Source: JBBDYH01 sp040901795 (lineage in GTDB: Bacteria > Planctomycetota > Planctomycetia > Pirellulales > JALHPA01). Taken from it: a stretch of DNA of 56,786 nucleotides. The notes beneath the pieces are model-generated. The model had not been told where the DNA came from, made no database searches, and saw only the letters and a list, made by a program, of their open reading frames with translations. The number at the start of each line of letters is the position of its first letter. Within the stretch, counting starts at the first letter, position 1. Location: positions 1 through 56,786 of the forward strand of contig JBBDYH010000175.1 of assembly GCA_040901795.1 (NCBI GenBank), written 5' to 3'. Of the stretch, positions 17,178 through 28,207 are shown piece after piece. Made by a program: the position numbers and the translations under genes.

Positions 17178-18206
17178 CTACTCGCTCTCCAAACGCTCGC
17201 GATATCGCTTGCTCACGCGCTCCAACAAGCGGCGCTCCTCGGCGGCCAGCGCCTCGATACCCACTTCGTTCAGCCGCGCGAGCACTTCATCGACGCGCCG
17301 TTCCTCGTCGGCCTCGATTTGTTCCAGCCGCCGTCGTCGGTTCGCGCGTCGCTGTTCGATCCAGCGCGTCAACAGGCCCGAGGTGGCGACGGATCCTTCG
17401 TTCGACCGGTCCAGGCTGGTATAGCCCTCCGAGAAATCGTAGCCCAAAACCGTGTCCTCCGGCTCCGGTGACCGCCAGGACTCGATCTGCTGTTTGGCGC
17501 TGAAGAACAAAAAGATGGCAAATAGCGACAGTGGCAGCCACGACGGCACTAGGCGCGTATCCTGCGGCAGCAACAGCGCCATCAGCAAGAAGCCCACCGC
17601 CGCCAGCATCGCACTGGACCCTACGATCAAGACGGCCGCACGCCTGCCGAACGCCGGCCGCAATACCGCCGCCAGCGCGTGCCCACCATCCAACGGGTAC
17701 GCCGGGAAGAGGTTCAACAACAACAGACAGTTGATCCAGCAGGTCAGCCGCAAACCGACAAGCCAGGTTTCTCCTTCGAACAAATTGCGCGGGTTGAGCG
17801 GCGACAGCAGCAGCTCGCCAAGATTCACTTCGGCGATCACCAACGGAGGAGCGACCAGCAGGATGACCAAGAAATTCACGGCCGGACCGGCAAGTGCGAC
17901 CAGGACCTCGCGCTTTGGCTCGGGGGGAACCGCCGGCAAACCGAGCCCGCCCAACGGTCCCAGCACGACGCATTCGGCGCGTCCGCCCAACTGCACCGCC
18001 GCCAGTAAGTGACCCAGCTCATGAAGGAGCACGCTGGCGAGCAGGATGGCCAGCCCAAGCAGGCTATACTCGGCGACGTACTGCACTCCGGTCTGCGAGC
18101 AGAGATACACGGTGATCACCGCGCAGAGGAGCAGCGAGGCGTGCAACCGCACGTCCAGTCCCCTCCAGCGGCCGAGACTGACTGTCCAGGATCCACTCTC
18201 TCGCAT
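17178..18206 (-). CDS. M50 site-2-protease-like membrane peptidase with C-terminal DUF6576
   Basis: 342 residues from the ATG at 18206; the longer frame to 18404 would overlap the divergent Nudix start. Zinc ligands are HELGH (LASVLLHELGHLLAAV) and the later NLFPAYPLDGGHAL, the standard M50 pair. Several hydrophobic helices surround them. The C-terminal 90 residues are cytosolic, basic and end with a block (RVDEVLARLNEVGIEALAAEERRLLERVSKRYR) that I recognise as DUF6576, more often attached to rhomboid proteases. Regulated intramembrane proteolysis is likely; substrate unknown. Confidence 0.88.
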   Translation of the reverse strand: MRESGSWTVSLGRWRGLDVRLHASLLLCAVITVYLCSQTGVQYVAEYSLLGLAILLASVLLHELGHLLAAVQLGGRAECVVLGPLGGLGLPAVPPEPKREVLVALAGPAVNFLVILLVAPPLVIAEVNLGELLLSPLNPRNLFEGETWLVGLRLTCWINCLLLLNLFPAYPLDGGHALAAVLRPAFGRRAAVLIVGSSAMLAAVGFLLMALLLPQDTRLVPSWLPLSLFAIFLFFSAKQQIESWRSPEPEDTVLGYDFSEGYTSLDRSNEGSVATSGLLTRWIEQRRANRRRRLEQIEADEERRVDEVLARLNEVGIEALAAEERRLLERVSKRYRERLESE

Positions 18207-18342
18207 GGCCCCAAGAGCCTCGGCAGGTTTGTGAGACGGTTTTTGGACGACGCGCAACCGGCAAGACTTTATGGTAACAACACCGTAAGCCCGATTCAAC
18301 GAACTCCTGTGGAGTGCGGCGGCGACTCGCCGCTTTCTGTTC

Positions 18343-18882
18343 ATGCACCGTCTTCTTCCCCCAAATGCCGAACTTCTGCTCGAAACCAAGCGCTTTCGCG
18401 TCATCCGGCAACAACGAACGCTGGCCGACGGCCAAACGGTCGTCCGAGAGACGGTCCAGCATCCCGGCTCGGTAGTGATTGTGCCGCTGCTCGACGACGG
18501 CCGCGTTTGCTTGCTGCGAAACTACCGCCTCGCAGTCGGCGCAACGCTCGTCGAGCTGCCCGCCGGCACACTCGATCGCGACGAGCCACCGGCGGCGACC
18601 GCGGCGCGCGAGCTTGCCGAAGAAACCGGTTATACGGCGGCTCGGCTCGAGCCGTTGACAGAGCTGCTAATGTCGCCCGGCATCCTCAACGAGCGGATGC
18701 ACGTATTCGTCGCGACCGGTCTGTCGCCGGGCACGCCTGCGTTAGAACCTGGCGAAGAGATCGAGACGCTCGCCGTTGATTGGGACGAAGCGCTGGCGAT
18801 GGTGGACGACGGCCGGATTCAGGACGCCAAGACGGTGGCGGCGATGTTGCTCTACGATCGCGTTAGACAGAGCGGACGGTAA
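18343..18882 (+). CDS. Nudix hydrolase, ADP-ribose pyrophosphatase-like
   Basis: 179 residues. The Nudix box is intact: a Gly-start GTLDRDE, then AARELAEETGY (about 85-107), carrying the catalytic REL-x-EE. The N-terminal strand pattern and FRVIRQQRTLADG are typical of NudF-like ADP-sugar pyrophosphatases, which cleave ADP-ribose to AMP and ribose 5-phosphate. Divergent from the M50 gene, with about 136 bases between starts. Confidence 0.9.
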   Translation: MHRLLPPNAELLLETKRFRVIRQQRTLADGQTVVRETVQHPGSVVIVPLLDDGRVCLLRNYRLAVGATLVELPAGTLDRDEPPAATAARELAEETGYTAARLEPLTELLMSPGILNERMHVFVATGLSPGTPALEPGEEIETLAVDWDEALAMVDDGRIQDAKTVAAMLLYDRVRQSGR

Positions 18883-18892
18883 CTACGGGCGC

Positions 18893-18999
18893 GAATGGGG
18901 AATGTCTGAATGGGGAATGGGGAATATCTTGGGTCGGATGTTAATCTGCGTCCTTCGTACCTTCCATTCCCGATTCCCCATTCAAGCCATTCCCCATTT
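18893..18999. repeat. GAATGGGGAATG repeat with inverted counterpart
   Basis: GAATGGGGAATG-type units at 18893-18926 face CCATTCCC/ATTCCCCATT units at 18963-18999, giving a long imperfect hairpin after the Nudix gene. A related arrangement occurs between parB and parA (51218-51313). Confidence 0.7.
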
Positions 19000-19003
19000 C
19001 AAT

Positions 19004-19035
19004 AAAAAAACCCCCGGCCGAAGCCGAGGGTTTTT
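19004..19035. terminator. Rho-independent terminator after the pilin gene
   Basis: A stem CCCCCGGC/GCCGAGGG with a CGAA loop (19011-19030) is flanked by seven A's and five T's, so it reads as a terminator on both strands. It lies 26 bases past the pilin stop. Confidence 0.9.
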
Positions 19036-19060
19036 GAACTCTCGTATTGTCACGACCGGC

Positions 19061-19243
19061 CTACGAGCCGAAGCCCGCCGTGATCAAGTCGCTGTCGATG
19101 TTGCCCCACATGCCTCCGGTCTGGGCGCCCACGGATCCAATGGCGCCGATGATCGCGACCAGGATTAAGGCTAACATCACGGCGTACTCCACGGCCGTTG
19201 CGGCGTCCTCTCGACGCCAGAGCGTGTAGAAGAAGTGTCTCAT
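19061..19243 (-). CDS. Flp/Fap type IVb pilin
   Basis: 60 residues with the class signature: a short basic lead (LWRREDAATAVEYAVMLALILVA when read on), with the hydrophobic helix after the Glu-Tyr pair. A prepilin peptidase should cut before that helix, and the product assembles into Tad-type adhesive pili. It stands alone with its own terminator; a TadG-like gene is 5.5 kb away and no Tad ATPase is in the window. Confidence 0.92.
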   Translation of the reverse strand: MRHFFYTLWRREDAATAVEYAVMLALILVAIIGAIGSVGAQTGGMWGNIDSDLITAGFGS

Positions 19244-19532
19244 AGCTGCACCACAAAAAAATGCCGAAAATCGGCGGTTGGCAAGGAGTTAAGAATTTGC
19301 CCCGTAAGGAAAGCCTACCTCATACGGCAGAGATGTCAAAGTTGGTACGAAACATCGCAACATCAGACGGATTGAAGGCGGGATCGTGCTGAATGTGCCG
19401 TTGGAAGGGCACAAACCTCACGGCAAGCAATTGAGCAGCCGGCCGTCATGCCGGTGATGGCGTCCCTGGCGGCAGGCCGCGGATCGTGGCGGCTGAAATG
19501 ACCAATCGGCTGGAGGACTCGATCCCAAGCGC
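19244..19532. other. 289-base gap, nothing recognised
   Basis: It should contain the pilin promoter and leader. No hairpin terminator, repeat or RNA gene was recognised. Confidence 0.5.
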
Positions 19533-21842
<2,310 letters not shown>

Positions 21843-22036
21843 GGTTGCAATTCCAGTGTCTCTGATCTCGTCGATCTCCAATCGGGATTCGGGAATCTCG
21901 GTCAGTTTGGCAACGGCCGCCACCGCCGCCGATCCCCCCGACGTTATACTGTATTTGGCGGCAAAATGAAGCAGTTCGCTAGATTCCAGAAGAGTGGCAG
22001 TCGAGATCTTTTTCGGCTACTGAAAGTGAGTCTGTT

Positions 22037-22234
22037 ATGAAATACCAAGTAGTTCTCCATCGCACAGACGAAGGGATCTCGGTTTCTGTTCCCGCTCTGC
22101 CAGGTTGTTGGTCGGAAGGCGATACCGAGCAAGAAGCTCTGGCGAATGTTCAAGACGCGATCCGCGAGTATCTGGCTGCTCTGCAAGACCGCTTTCAAAA
22201 CGCGGAGGTCCGCGAAGTGGAGATCACCGTATAG
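22037..22234 (+). CDS. hicB: HicB-like antitoxin
   Basis: 65 residues of the short HicB type: the partly degraded RNase-H-like fold with VVLHRTDEGISVSVPALPGCWSEGDTEQEAL. It lacks a separate DNA-binding tail. The stop overlaps the GTG of the HicA frame by one base (TAGTG), the usual coupled layout, although the order antitoxin-toxin is the less common one. The toxin frame is broken, so this antitoxin may now stand alone. Confidence 0.85.
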   Translation: MKYQVVLHRTDEGISVSVPALPGCWSEGDTEQEALANVQDAIREYLAALQDRFQNAEVREVEITV

Positions 22235-22446
22235 TGCCGAGAATTCCCGGAATCAATCATTAAGATGCGGTACGGGCCCTCGAGAAGGCTGGATTCAAAA
22301 TCGTCCGACAGGGAAAGCACATTGTTATGAGCGATGGCACTCGTCAAGTGACTATTCCGCGCCATAATCCCATCAAGTCGTTTACAATGGGTGGAATCGT
22401 TCAAGACGCCGGATTAAGCGTGGACGGATTTCGAAAGCTATTGTGA
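22234..22446 (+). pseudogene. hicA: HicA-like toxin broken by an in-frame stop
   Basis: Starting at the GTG that overlaps the hicB stop, the frame reads a HicA opening (PRIPGINH), then TAA at codon 10 (22261-22263). It continues without interruption through DAVRALEKAGFKIVRQGKHIVMS, with the catalytic His in GKHIV, to RHNPIKSFTMGGIVQDAGLS and a TGA at 22444. A sense codon at position 10 would restore a normal 70-residue HicA mRNA interferase. The only later in-frame ATG (22327) would omit the catalytic region. Confidence 0.85.
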
Positions 22447-22494
22447 GCACTATCTGAGCTGTTAGATGAGGGTTGCCATGTGCCTTGAACGGTC

Positions 22495-23493
22495 CTATCC
22501 CGGGTTCAGATACAATACGTCCGCCAATAGCCCCGGCGACCCGCGATCGCCGTTCCGCTCGTAGTGCCACTGACGGTGTGTCGGAACGAAATCGTCTTCC
22601 AGTGGCCAAGGATCGAACGGGTCGCAGCCAAGGGCTGCGGAGAGCTTGGTTGAATCGAGCGAAACGTTTCCCGCTCGCGGCGGGATCGGCCCCGCTTCAA
22701 TCCGCGGGCAGCCGCGCAGTAAATCAGGGTCATAGCCGCCGACGCGGTTGATCACTTGGGCGATCTGGTACAGGCTCAGCCGACGTGGGCCGCCGGCGTG
22801 ATAAAGTCCCGACAACGAGCCAGCGAGCACGGCTGCGCAGACCTCGTTGAGACAATCGGTGTACGTTGGGGTGCGCACTTCGTCGAAGTACAGCGTTGCC
22901 GGCTTGTGCTTCTTGAATCGCGACTGGATCCAGTCGATCGCACCGGCATGCCCATTGAAGCTGACGCCCATCGGCAGAGAAATCCGCAGAATGGCCGCAC
23001 GGGGGTCGGCCGCCAGGATCAGCCGCTCAGCAGCGGCCATTGTTTTGCCATAGACGGTGACCGGGTCAGTCGGATCTCGCTCGACATGCCCCCCCGCCCC
23101 CTTGCCGGAAAAGACCAGATCGATCGAGAGATGTACCAGCCGCACGTCGCGGTCGTGAATGACCTCGAGCAGATTGCGCGGACCTTCGACGTTGATCCGC
23201 CAGGCCATCGCCGGGTCGAGCTCGCAGCTCTTGAGCGCACAGTTTCCGGCGCAGTCGAGCACGCTCTTAAACTGGTACTTATCGAAGAGCTCCCGCAACC
23301 GGTCGATGTCCTCAGCATCGCAGACCTCGACTCCCGGCCCGACCAGCCGCCAGTTGTCGCTCTGCCGGATACCAACCACCTGCCCCGGATACATTCGCTG
23401 AAAGTACGGCAGCGCATTGTAGCCCGCTACGCCGGAAATTCCGGTAATCAACAGCGGCAGTGGGGGGGAAGAAGCGGGGGCGAAGCGAATCAT
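22495..23493 (-). CDS. RmlD-like sugar-nucleotide reductase (SDR)
   Basis: 332 residues of the extended short-chain dehydrogenase fold. The nucleotide site is LLITGISGVAGYN (about 14-26), and the active-site tyrosine and lysine are in YGKTMAAAE (about 148-156). Order and spacing match dTDP-4-dehydrorhamnose reductases (RmlD), which make dTDP-L-rhamnose. No other rhamnose genes are adjacent, so the sugar is not certain. Confidence 0.82.
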   Translation of the reverse strand: MIRFAPASSPPLPLLITGISGVAGYNALPYFQRMYPGQVVGIRQSDNWRLVGPGVEVCDAEDIDRLRELFDKYQFKSVLDCAGNCALKSCELDPAMAWRINVEGPRNLLEVIHDRDVRLVHLSIDLVFSGKGAGGHVERDPTDPVTVYGKTMAAAERLILAADPRAAILRISLPMGVSFNGHAGAIDWIQSRFKKHKPATLYFDEVRTPTYTDCLNEVCAAVLAGSLSGLYHAGGPRRLSLYQIAQVINRVGGYDPDLLRGCPRIEAGPIPPRAGNVSLDSTKLSAALGCDPFDPWPLEDDFVPTHRQWHYERNGDRGSPGLLADVLYLNPG

Positions 23494-23727
23494 GAAAGCA
23501 AGTGAGGAGGATCAAGCGACAGGCAAAAATCGACAAGGCACTCCAGTCTAACCGGCTAAAGTCGCCGCGCGGAGTCCGCTGAGACCTTCAACGCAAGTCC
23601 CCACCTCTCCACCGCGCCCCTTGCCCAACTTGCACAACCCGAAAAAAGCTCAAGACCGGCACGCACGCTGGCCGATGAACCGAATACTCCTATAAATGTT
23701 TGAAGGTTGGGTGTCACGGAGAACGAT

Positions 23728-24315
23728 ATGCCGTCGATCGCTGGACTTGTCGGGCCGGCGGCAATCACCAACGGCGTCCGGCAGTCGCTCGCTTTGGCCC
23801 GGGGCGCCAATCCGACGGCGAGCCTGCCAGCCGGCTCGTTTGGTCAACATCTTGATGTCGCCGTGCGGTCCGGCATAAATGCTGACATGCCATCGGACGG
23901 CCTCGATCGCAGAGCTGTAACCTCTATCGAAGCGGTACGCGCGGAATACCATACCGCGACAGCCGAGTTCGAAATGCACTTCCGCCGGCTGTTGCGCGAG
24001 CACGGCATCGATATCGGCGAAGGCATTGTGCTGGAAGCCAATCGCCAAGGCGACGTGCAAGTGGTTGGCGATCACCCGCAGCACGAAGCGATCGAAGCGC
24101 TGTTCCGCCAGAACACGGACCTGCGCACGCTATTTGTCCAGCTTGATCAGCAAGCGAGCTTGCTCCGCGCCGCGGACCTGGTTGCCGAGCTATCGCGCCT
24201 GCAAGCCGAAGCACCGAGCGATGCGGCGGCGCACGTGCAGCAGTTGCTCGGGTCATCACCGCCAAATTTCTCGCTCGCGGTAGGTCAACAAGACCTGGCG
24301 GCGAAGTTCTCTTAA
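23728..24315 (+). CDS. Hypothetical protein, helical
   Basis: 195 residues from the ATG with GGAG six bases upstream; a TTG at 23707 would add seven. No family recognised. The central part (EYHTATAEFEMHFRRLLREHGIDIGEGI) is amphipathic helix, followed by a Val-rich strand and a short helical domain. There is no signal peptide or membrane segment. It stands alone between two gaps of about 130-230 bases. Confidence 0.7.
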   Translation: MPSIAGLVGPAAITNGVRQSLALARGANPTASLPAGSFGQHLDVAVRSGINADMPSDGLDRRAVTSIEAVRAEYHTATAEFEMHFRRLLREHGIDIGEGIVLEANRQGDVQVVGDHPQHEAIEALFRQNTDLRTLFVQLDQQASLLRAADLVAELSRLQAEAPSDAAAHVQQLLGSSPPNFSLAVGQQDLAAKFS

Positions 24316-24444
24316 GAGATTCCGAACGCGCCGCTATCTAGTGGGCACGATTGTTGCACCGCCTCTCTCCGATTCGATTACTTAAACAGCCATTCGCGCA
24401 CGGTTTGCGCGCGGACATTGGCGCAATGGGAAGGGAGACGATTC

Positions 24445-24615
24445 ATGTCAGGCAAAAGCGACGAAATTAAGGGCCGCGTCAAGGAAGCCGCGGGAGCGCT
24501 GACCGATGACGAAAAGATGAAGCGCGAAGGCAAGATCGATCAGGCCGCCGGCAAGACTAAGCAAGCCGCGGAAAAGGCCATCGATAAGGTCAAACACGCC
24601 GTCAAAGGGGAGTAG
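24445..24615 (+). CDS. CsbD family stress protein
   Basis: 56 residues of the CsbD family: KSDEIKGRVKEAAGALTDDEKMKREGKIDQAAGK, a lysine- and alanine-rich helical peptide. Start set at the ATG preceded by GGGAG seven bases away. In other bacteria CsbD proteins are induced by general stress; their molecular job is not known. Monocistronic here. Confidence 0.92.
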   Translation: MSGKSDEIKGRVKEAAGALTDDEKMKREGKIDQAAGKTKQAAEKAIDKVKHAVKGE

Positions 24616-24621
24616 GGAGCC

Positions 24622-24679
24622 GGAGTGAGTGGTTAGTGGTGAGAGGTCGAAATGAACCACTCACCACTCACCACCGACC
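24622..24679. repeat. GTGAGTGGTTAGTGGTGAG inverted repeat
   Basis: GTGAGTGGTTAGTGGTGAG (from 24625) is mirrored by CCACTCACCACTCACCAC (24657-24674). It fills the gap between the convergent CsbD and TadG-like genes and could act as a terminator hairpin. Related text lies at 16050-16105. Confidence 0.6.
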
Positions 24680-24696
24680 ATTCATCTACCCTTTGC

Positions 24697-25953
24697 TCAG
24701 TTCACGAGCGCCACGGGCGAGTAAATATACTTGCTCGTCTGTTGGCTCCCCTCCGCGGGAATGCCGCCGCGCGTGATCACGGGGCAAGCCTGGATCCGCA
24801 GACTCTTGTTACCGCTCTTGAGCTGCACGGAAACCACGCACACGCCGGCAAAGCCTGTGATGGTGTATTGGGCGTTCGTGCCGCCGCCGCTTGCCGAACT
24901 GTAGACCGGGACAATTCGTGGCTGGCCGACAATCGATTGCAGTGCCGGCTCAATCACGCCGATCTTCAAGCCCGGATTGCCGCTTAACGTGAGTTCCCCT
25001 TGAAAGTCCAGCGCGATTTCGCCGCCGTGATAGTCAAGCTCGGCGGGCGTCAGACCGTTTCGGATCTGTTGTTGGAGCGTACCGGGCGAGCTCTTGGCGC
25101 TTCCCACGTCCACAAGGCCCCAATTGCCGGCGGCTCCTGACCGTTCTGGAAAAAGATCGGCTTCGTGTCGGCCATCGCGCTTGGTCGTGACGCTTTGCGT
25201 GTCGTTGTCCCAAGAGTATGCGTCGGGCCCGTCGCCGCGGAGCATCTCATCGAGGGTCTCTTCTGAAATCGCGATCGGCAAAAGGGGCAGGTTTTCTCGG
25301 CCATTGCCGGGCGACCGGAACCCGCGCATCCGCGTGACGAACGCAGCGGTGGCCCGCGCCTCGACCTCGGAGGTGCGCATGCCGAAGATCTTGGCGAAGA
25401 ACAACGGCACCTCTCCGTTGATCCGGTCGCTGCGGCTGACGCGGACTTGAACGGCGTTGTACTCGCCCGCGCCTGAAGTCTGGAAGGTTCTCCTGGCGGC
25501 GTCCCAGTTCGCTACCTCGCCGAACAGCAGGTCGCCGTCTTCCTTCTGTTCGGTGTTAATGTCAATCGTCGGGCTTTGGCGGCCAATGAAGTTCAGCTCG
25601 ACGAACTGGCGCGCGGTGTTACGCACCTGCCGATCTTGTTCGCCCCCCCAATCTCCTCCCTGAAGACTCGACTCGAGCATTTCCGCCGCCGCGGCCAGCG
25701 CGCCGGAATCGGCGGCCCGCTGCAGCTCGGTCCGTGCGACGTACAGGGCGCCGACGTCGACGGAAAAGGCCACCATCGCGATCATGGCTACCATCAGGAA
25801 CGCCGATAGCACGACGATCGTACCCCGGCGTTGTGGCCGCGTCGGACGACGGCCTCGGACAACAGCTCCGCGCGACTTGAATTGTCGCAGCTTGGAGAGG
25901 ACCGCCAATTTGTCAGGCGGCCGGGGCCTTCGCAGCTTCGAAGAAGTCGACAT
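24697..25953 (-). CDS. TadG-like pilus-assembly protein
   Basis: 418 residues. After an Arg/Pro-rich lead, RRGTIVVLSAFLMVAMIAMVAFSVDVGALYVARTELQRAADSGALAAA is the TadE/TadG membrane helix and conserved block when read in two parts (about 43-90). The long C-terminal region is exported, beta-rich and has no recognised domain. Tad_N proteins are membrane components of Flp pilus systems; this fits the Flp pilin at 19061 but the two are not in one operon. Confidence 0.82.
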   Translation of the reverse strand: MSTSSKLRRPRPPDKLAVLSKLRQFKSRGAVVRGRRPTRPQRRGTIVVLSAFLMVAMIAMVAFSVDVGALYVARTELQRAADSGALAAAAEMLESSLQGGDWGGEQDRQVRNTARQFVELNFIGRQSPTIDINTEQKEDGDLLFGEVANWDAARRTFQTSGAGEYNAVQVRVSRSDRINGEVPLFFAKIFGMRTSEVEARATAAFVTRMRGFRSPGNGRENLPLLPIAISEETLDEMLRGDGPDAYSWDNDTQSVTTKRDGRHEADLFPERSGAAGNWGLVDVGSAKSSPGTLQQQIRNGLTPAELDYHGGEIALDFQGELTLSGNPGLKIGVIEPALQSIVGQPRIVPVYSSASGGGTNAQYTITGFAGVCVVSVQLKSGNKSLRIQACPVITRGGIPAEGSQQTSKYIYSPVALVN

Positions 25954-26191
25954 TGCAACCTCGCGGCTGCAACTTCGGTAGCCTGGCGGTCCACCCCCTT
26001 CGACAGGCTCAGGGGGGATCCATGGCTTTGCGTCCCGGCCTTACGACCGGTTTGCCTTTGTCGGCTTGCAAGAAAAAGAAATGGGACGAAAAGATACCTA
26101 ATGAAACGGATACGACGCGAACGGGGGTGTGTCAAATCCCGCCTGAACGAATACCCCGAAATTGGGCGGTGTAAAGATAATCGGCCGAGCC

Positions 26192-26590
26192 TCAAGCCGG
26201 CCCAATCGGCTCGACCGTTACCGCCGTTCCGTAACACAAGACCTCGGTGATGCCCGCAGCGACTTCGTTGGCGTCATAGCGCACGCCGATGATAGCGCTT
26301 GCCCCTACCCGGTTCCCCTCATCAATCATGTGGTAATACGCGTCCATTCGCGTCTTCTCGCAGAGCGATGTGTACAACGTAATATTCCCGCCGATCAGCG
26401 ACTGTAACCCGGCGCCGATGTTGCCAAAGATGCTCCGCGACCGGACCACGATCCCGCGGACCATGCCGAGATTCCGCAGAACTCGGTAGCCCGGCAGCTC
26501 AAACGCCGTGGTGATCATCGAGTCGGAGAGTGCCATGGAGCGCTTGTATCCTGGGTTCGTTGATTGCGGAGATTCGTAGGGGTTCTGCAT
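26192..26590 (-). CDS. UPF0145 (YbjQ/heavy-metal-binding) family protein
   Basis: 132 residues. ELPGYRVLRNLGMVRGIVVRSR followed by MIDEGNRVGASAIIGVRYDA is the conserved UPF0145 core; the fold forms pentameric beta structures and has been labelled heavy-metal-binding without clear proof. A 27-residue Pro/Ser-rich lead (NPYESPQSTNPGYKRS) resembles leads on other planctomycete proteins. It ends 238 bases before the TadG-like start. Confidence 0.87.
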   Translation of the reverse strand: MQNPYESPQSTNPGYKRSMALSDSMITTAFELPGYRVLRNLGMVRGIVVRSRSIFGNIGAGLQSLIGGNITLYTSLCEKTRMDAYYHMIDEGNRVGASAIIGVRYDANEVAAGITEVLCYGTAVTVEPIGPA

Positions 26591-26628
26591 GTCGTTTTCG
26601 TCGGCTGATTAGTCTGCTAGTGTCCTCA

Positions 26629-26877
26629 TTAGGGAGCCGCCGTAGTCCCGGGCGCGGTCGCCGGCTGGATGTGCACAATTTGATCGAGATCCAGCCAGAT
26701 AATCCCGTCGGCAATCGGCTCCTCTCCAGCCTTTCCCAGTCCAAGCGCCGCGATCGACCGACCGACAATGATCAAATCAGGATGCCAGACGTCGAACGTT
26801 TCGCTGGCGGCCATGGTGATGCGAAACGGCTTCAATGGCCGGCGCTTCACAGGTTGTCGCAAATCTTCGGGTGTCAT
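26629..26877 (-). CDS. Small conserved hypothetical protein
   Basis: 82 residues. The layout LRQPVKRRPLKPFRITMAASETFDVWHPDLIIV belongs to a small beta-rich family common in planctomycetes whose members are unnamed as far as I recall. No signal peptide, no catalytic motif. It lies between the UPF0145 and PEP-CTERM genes on the same strand, 38-42 bases from each. Confidence 0.65.
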   Translation of the reverse strand: MTPEDLRQPVKRRPLKPFRITMAASETFDVWHPDLIIVGRSIAALGLGKAGEEPIADGIIWLDLDQIVHIQPATAPGTTAAP

Positions 26878-26919
26878 CGGCCACTACCGACCGGTTGAGG
26901 TACTGAGGATATCAAAGGG

Positions 26920-28098
26920 TTAGCCTACGGACCTGCCTTGCAAATCGTCAAGCCGCCGACGATCCACGCGGCGAGCGAGACTAGTTCGGCGCTTAAAGCC
27001 TCCGCTTGCAGCGACGAGACCCATCGATGCCGCACCGATGGCTGCCAAGCCGAGGGTCCCTGGCTCGGGAACGACAGCGATCCAACCCTCATGGCTACCG
27101 GCTGGGTTCGTACCGTTGCCAACAATCACGGTGCCGTCGGGGGAGATTGCCAGTGCATGGTTCAACGACCAACCACCCAGGTCAAGGCCATAGTCGTCAA
27201 CCAAGACATCCCGAAGAGGACGCATTCCCGAATGTGGTTGCCAATAGAAAGCCTCTTCTCCCAATCCGCTAATGCCCCAGCCGACGATTGTCGAACCGTC
27301 CGCTGATACATCGAGCGCCATACTCTGGAACTCACCACCTGGGAGGTCTCCCAGTCCGATCATCCCTCCATTTGATGTCCAACGAAACGCCTCATCGCGG
27401 GAGTTGTACGAAGAGCTCCACCCGACAATTACCGATCCATCGGGGGAAACACCGCTCGCAAGGCCACCGGAGTACCCACCGGGGAGGTCGCCGAGCAGTC
27501 TCACGCCGTCCTCTGCTGTCCATCGCGCGGGCAGTCGGTTCCTAATTGTGTAGTAACCAACAACAAGCGAGCCGTCCGGTGTAACACCATTGTGACCTAC
27601 TGAAACCGGGATTACGGTACGCTCTCCAAACGGTGGCCACATCGAACGTCCACCTACGACAATGGATCCGTCGCCCGAAACGTCCATGGCGCTGCTGGTT
27701 CCCTGTCCTAAACCAACGAAACCCTCTTCATGTGTCCAGCGGAATGCCTGTCCTGTCGACGAAGACGGTGTGAATCCAATAATCACGGAACCATCAGCCG
27801 AGACGCCTTCCGCGCTGCTCTGCGTCTCGCCAGGCAGCACGCCTAGGCTCACGATTCGTTCATTGGCTGTCCACCGAAATGCAGTGTACTTAGTGCCGCG
27901 GCGGCTCGTTCCCACTACTACCGAGCCGTCGTTCGATACATCTTTCGCATAACTATGTTCTTGACCGGGTGGAATGCCGAGTCCTTGAAACTTCGGGGAT
28001 TTTGGTTGCACGTCGCCTCCGGCGGCCGCATCCCCCATGAAACTGAACCACATCGCAATCCAACAGAAATACGTCGAAATAGGCCGTGCCAAATGCAT
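26920..28098 (-). CDS. PEP-CTERM protein with HAF-type repeats
   Basis: 392 residues. A signal peptide (about 1-26, ending AAAGG) precedes repeated units of the form GVSADGSVIIG...AFRWT, at least seven of them, the HAF extracellular repeat that builds a propeller-like solenoid. The C-terminus has VPEPGTLGLAAIG, a hydrophobic stretch and basic FKRR: the PEP-CTERM sorting signal read by an exosortase (XrtA/EpsH type). About 20 residues follow the basic box, longer than usual. Expected to be exported and anchored or released at the cell surface. Confidence 0.88.
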   Translation of the reverse strand: MHLARPISTYFCWIAMWFSFMGDAAAGGDVQPKSPKFQGLGIPPGQEHSYAKDVSNDGSVVVGTSRRGTKYTAFRWTANERIVSLGVLPGETQSSAEGVSADGSVIIGFTPSSSTGQAFRWTHEEGFVGLGQGTSSAMDVSGDGSIVVGGRSMWPPFGERTVIPVSVGHNGVTPDGSLVVGYYTIRNRLPARWTAEDGVRLLGDLPGGYSGGLASGVSPDGSVIVGWSSSYNSRDEAFRWTSNGGMIGLGDLPGGEFQSMALDVSADGSTIVGWGISGLGEEAFYWQPHSGMRPLRDVLVDDYGLDLGGWSLNHALAISPDGTVIVGNGTNPAGSHEGWIAVVPEPGTLGLAAIGAASMGLVAASGGFKRRTSLARRVDRRRLDDLQGRSVG

Positions 28099-28207
28099 CT
28101 CTGGATCCCTGCAACTGAGTAATGAAGTACATAATGAGACTACCTCTCGAAAAGAAGGATATAGGTCAGCTTAGCGCGCGCCGCCACGTCACGCAATGCT
28201 CATGCGA

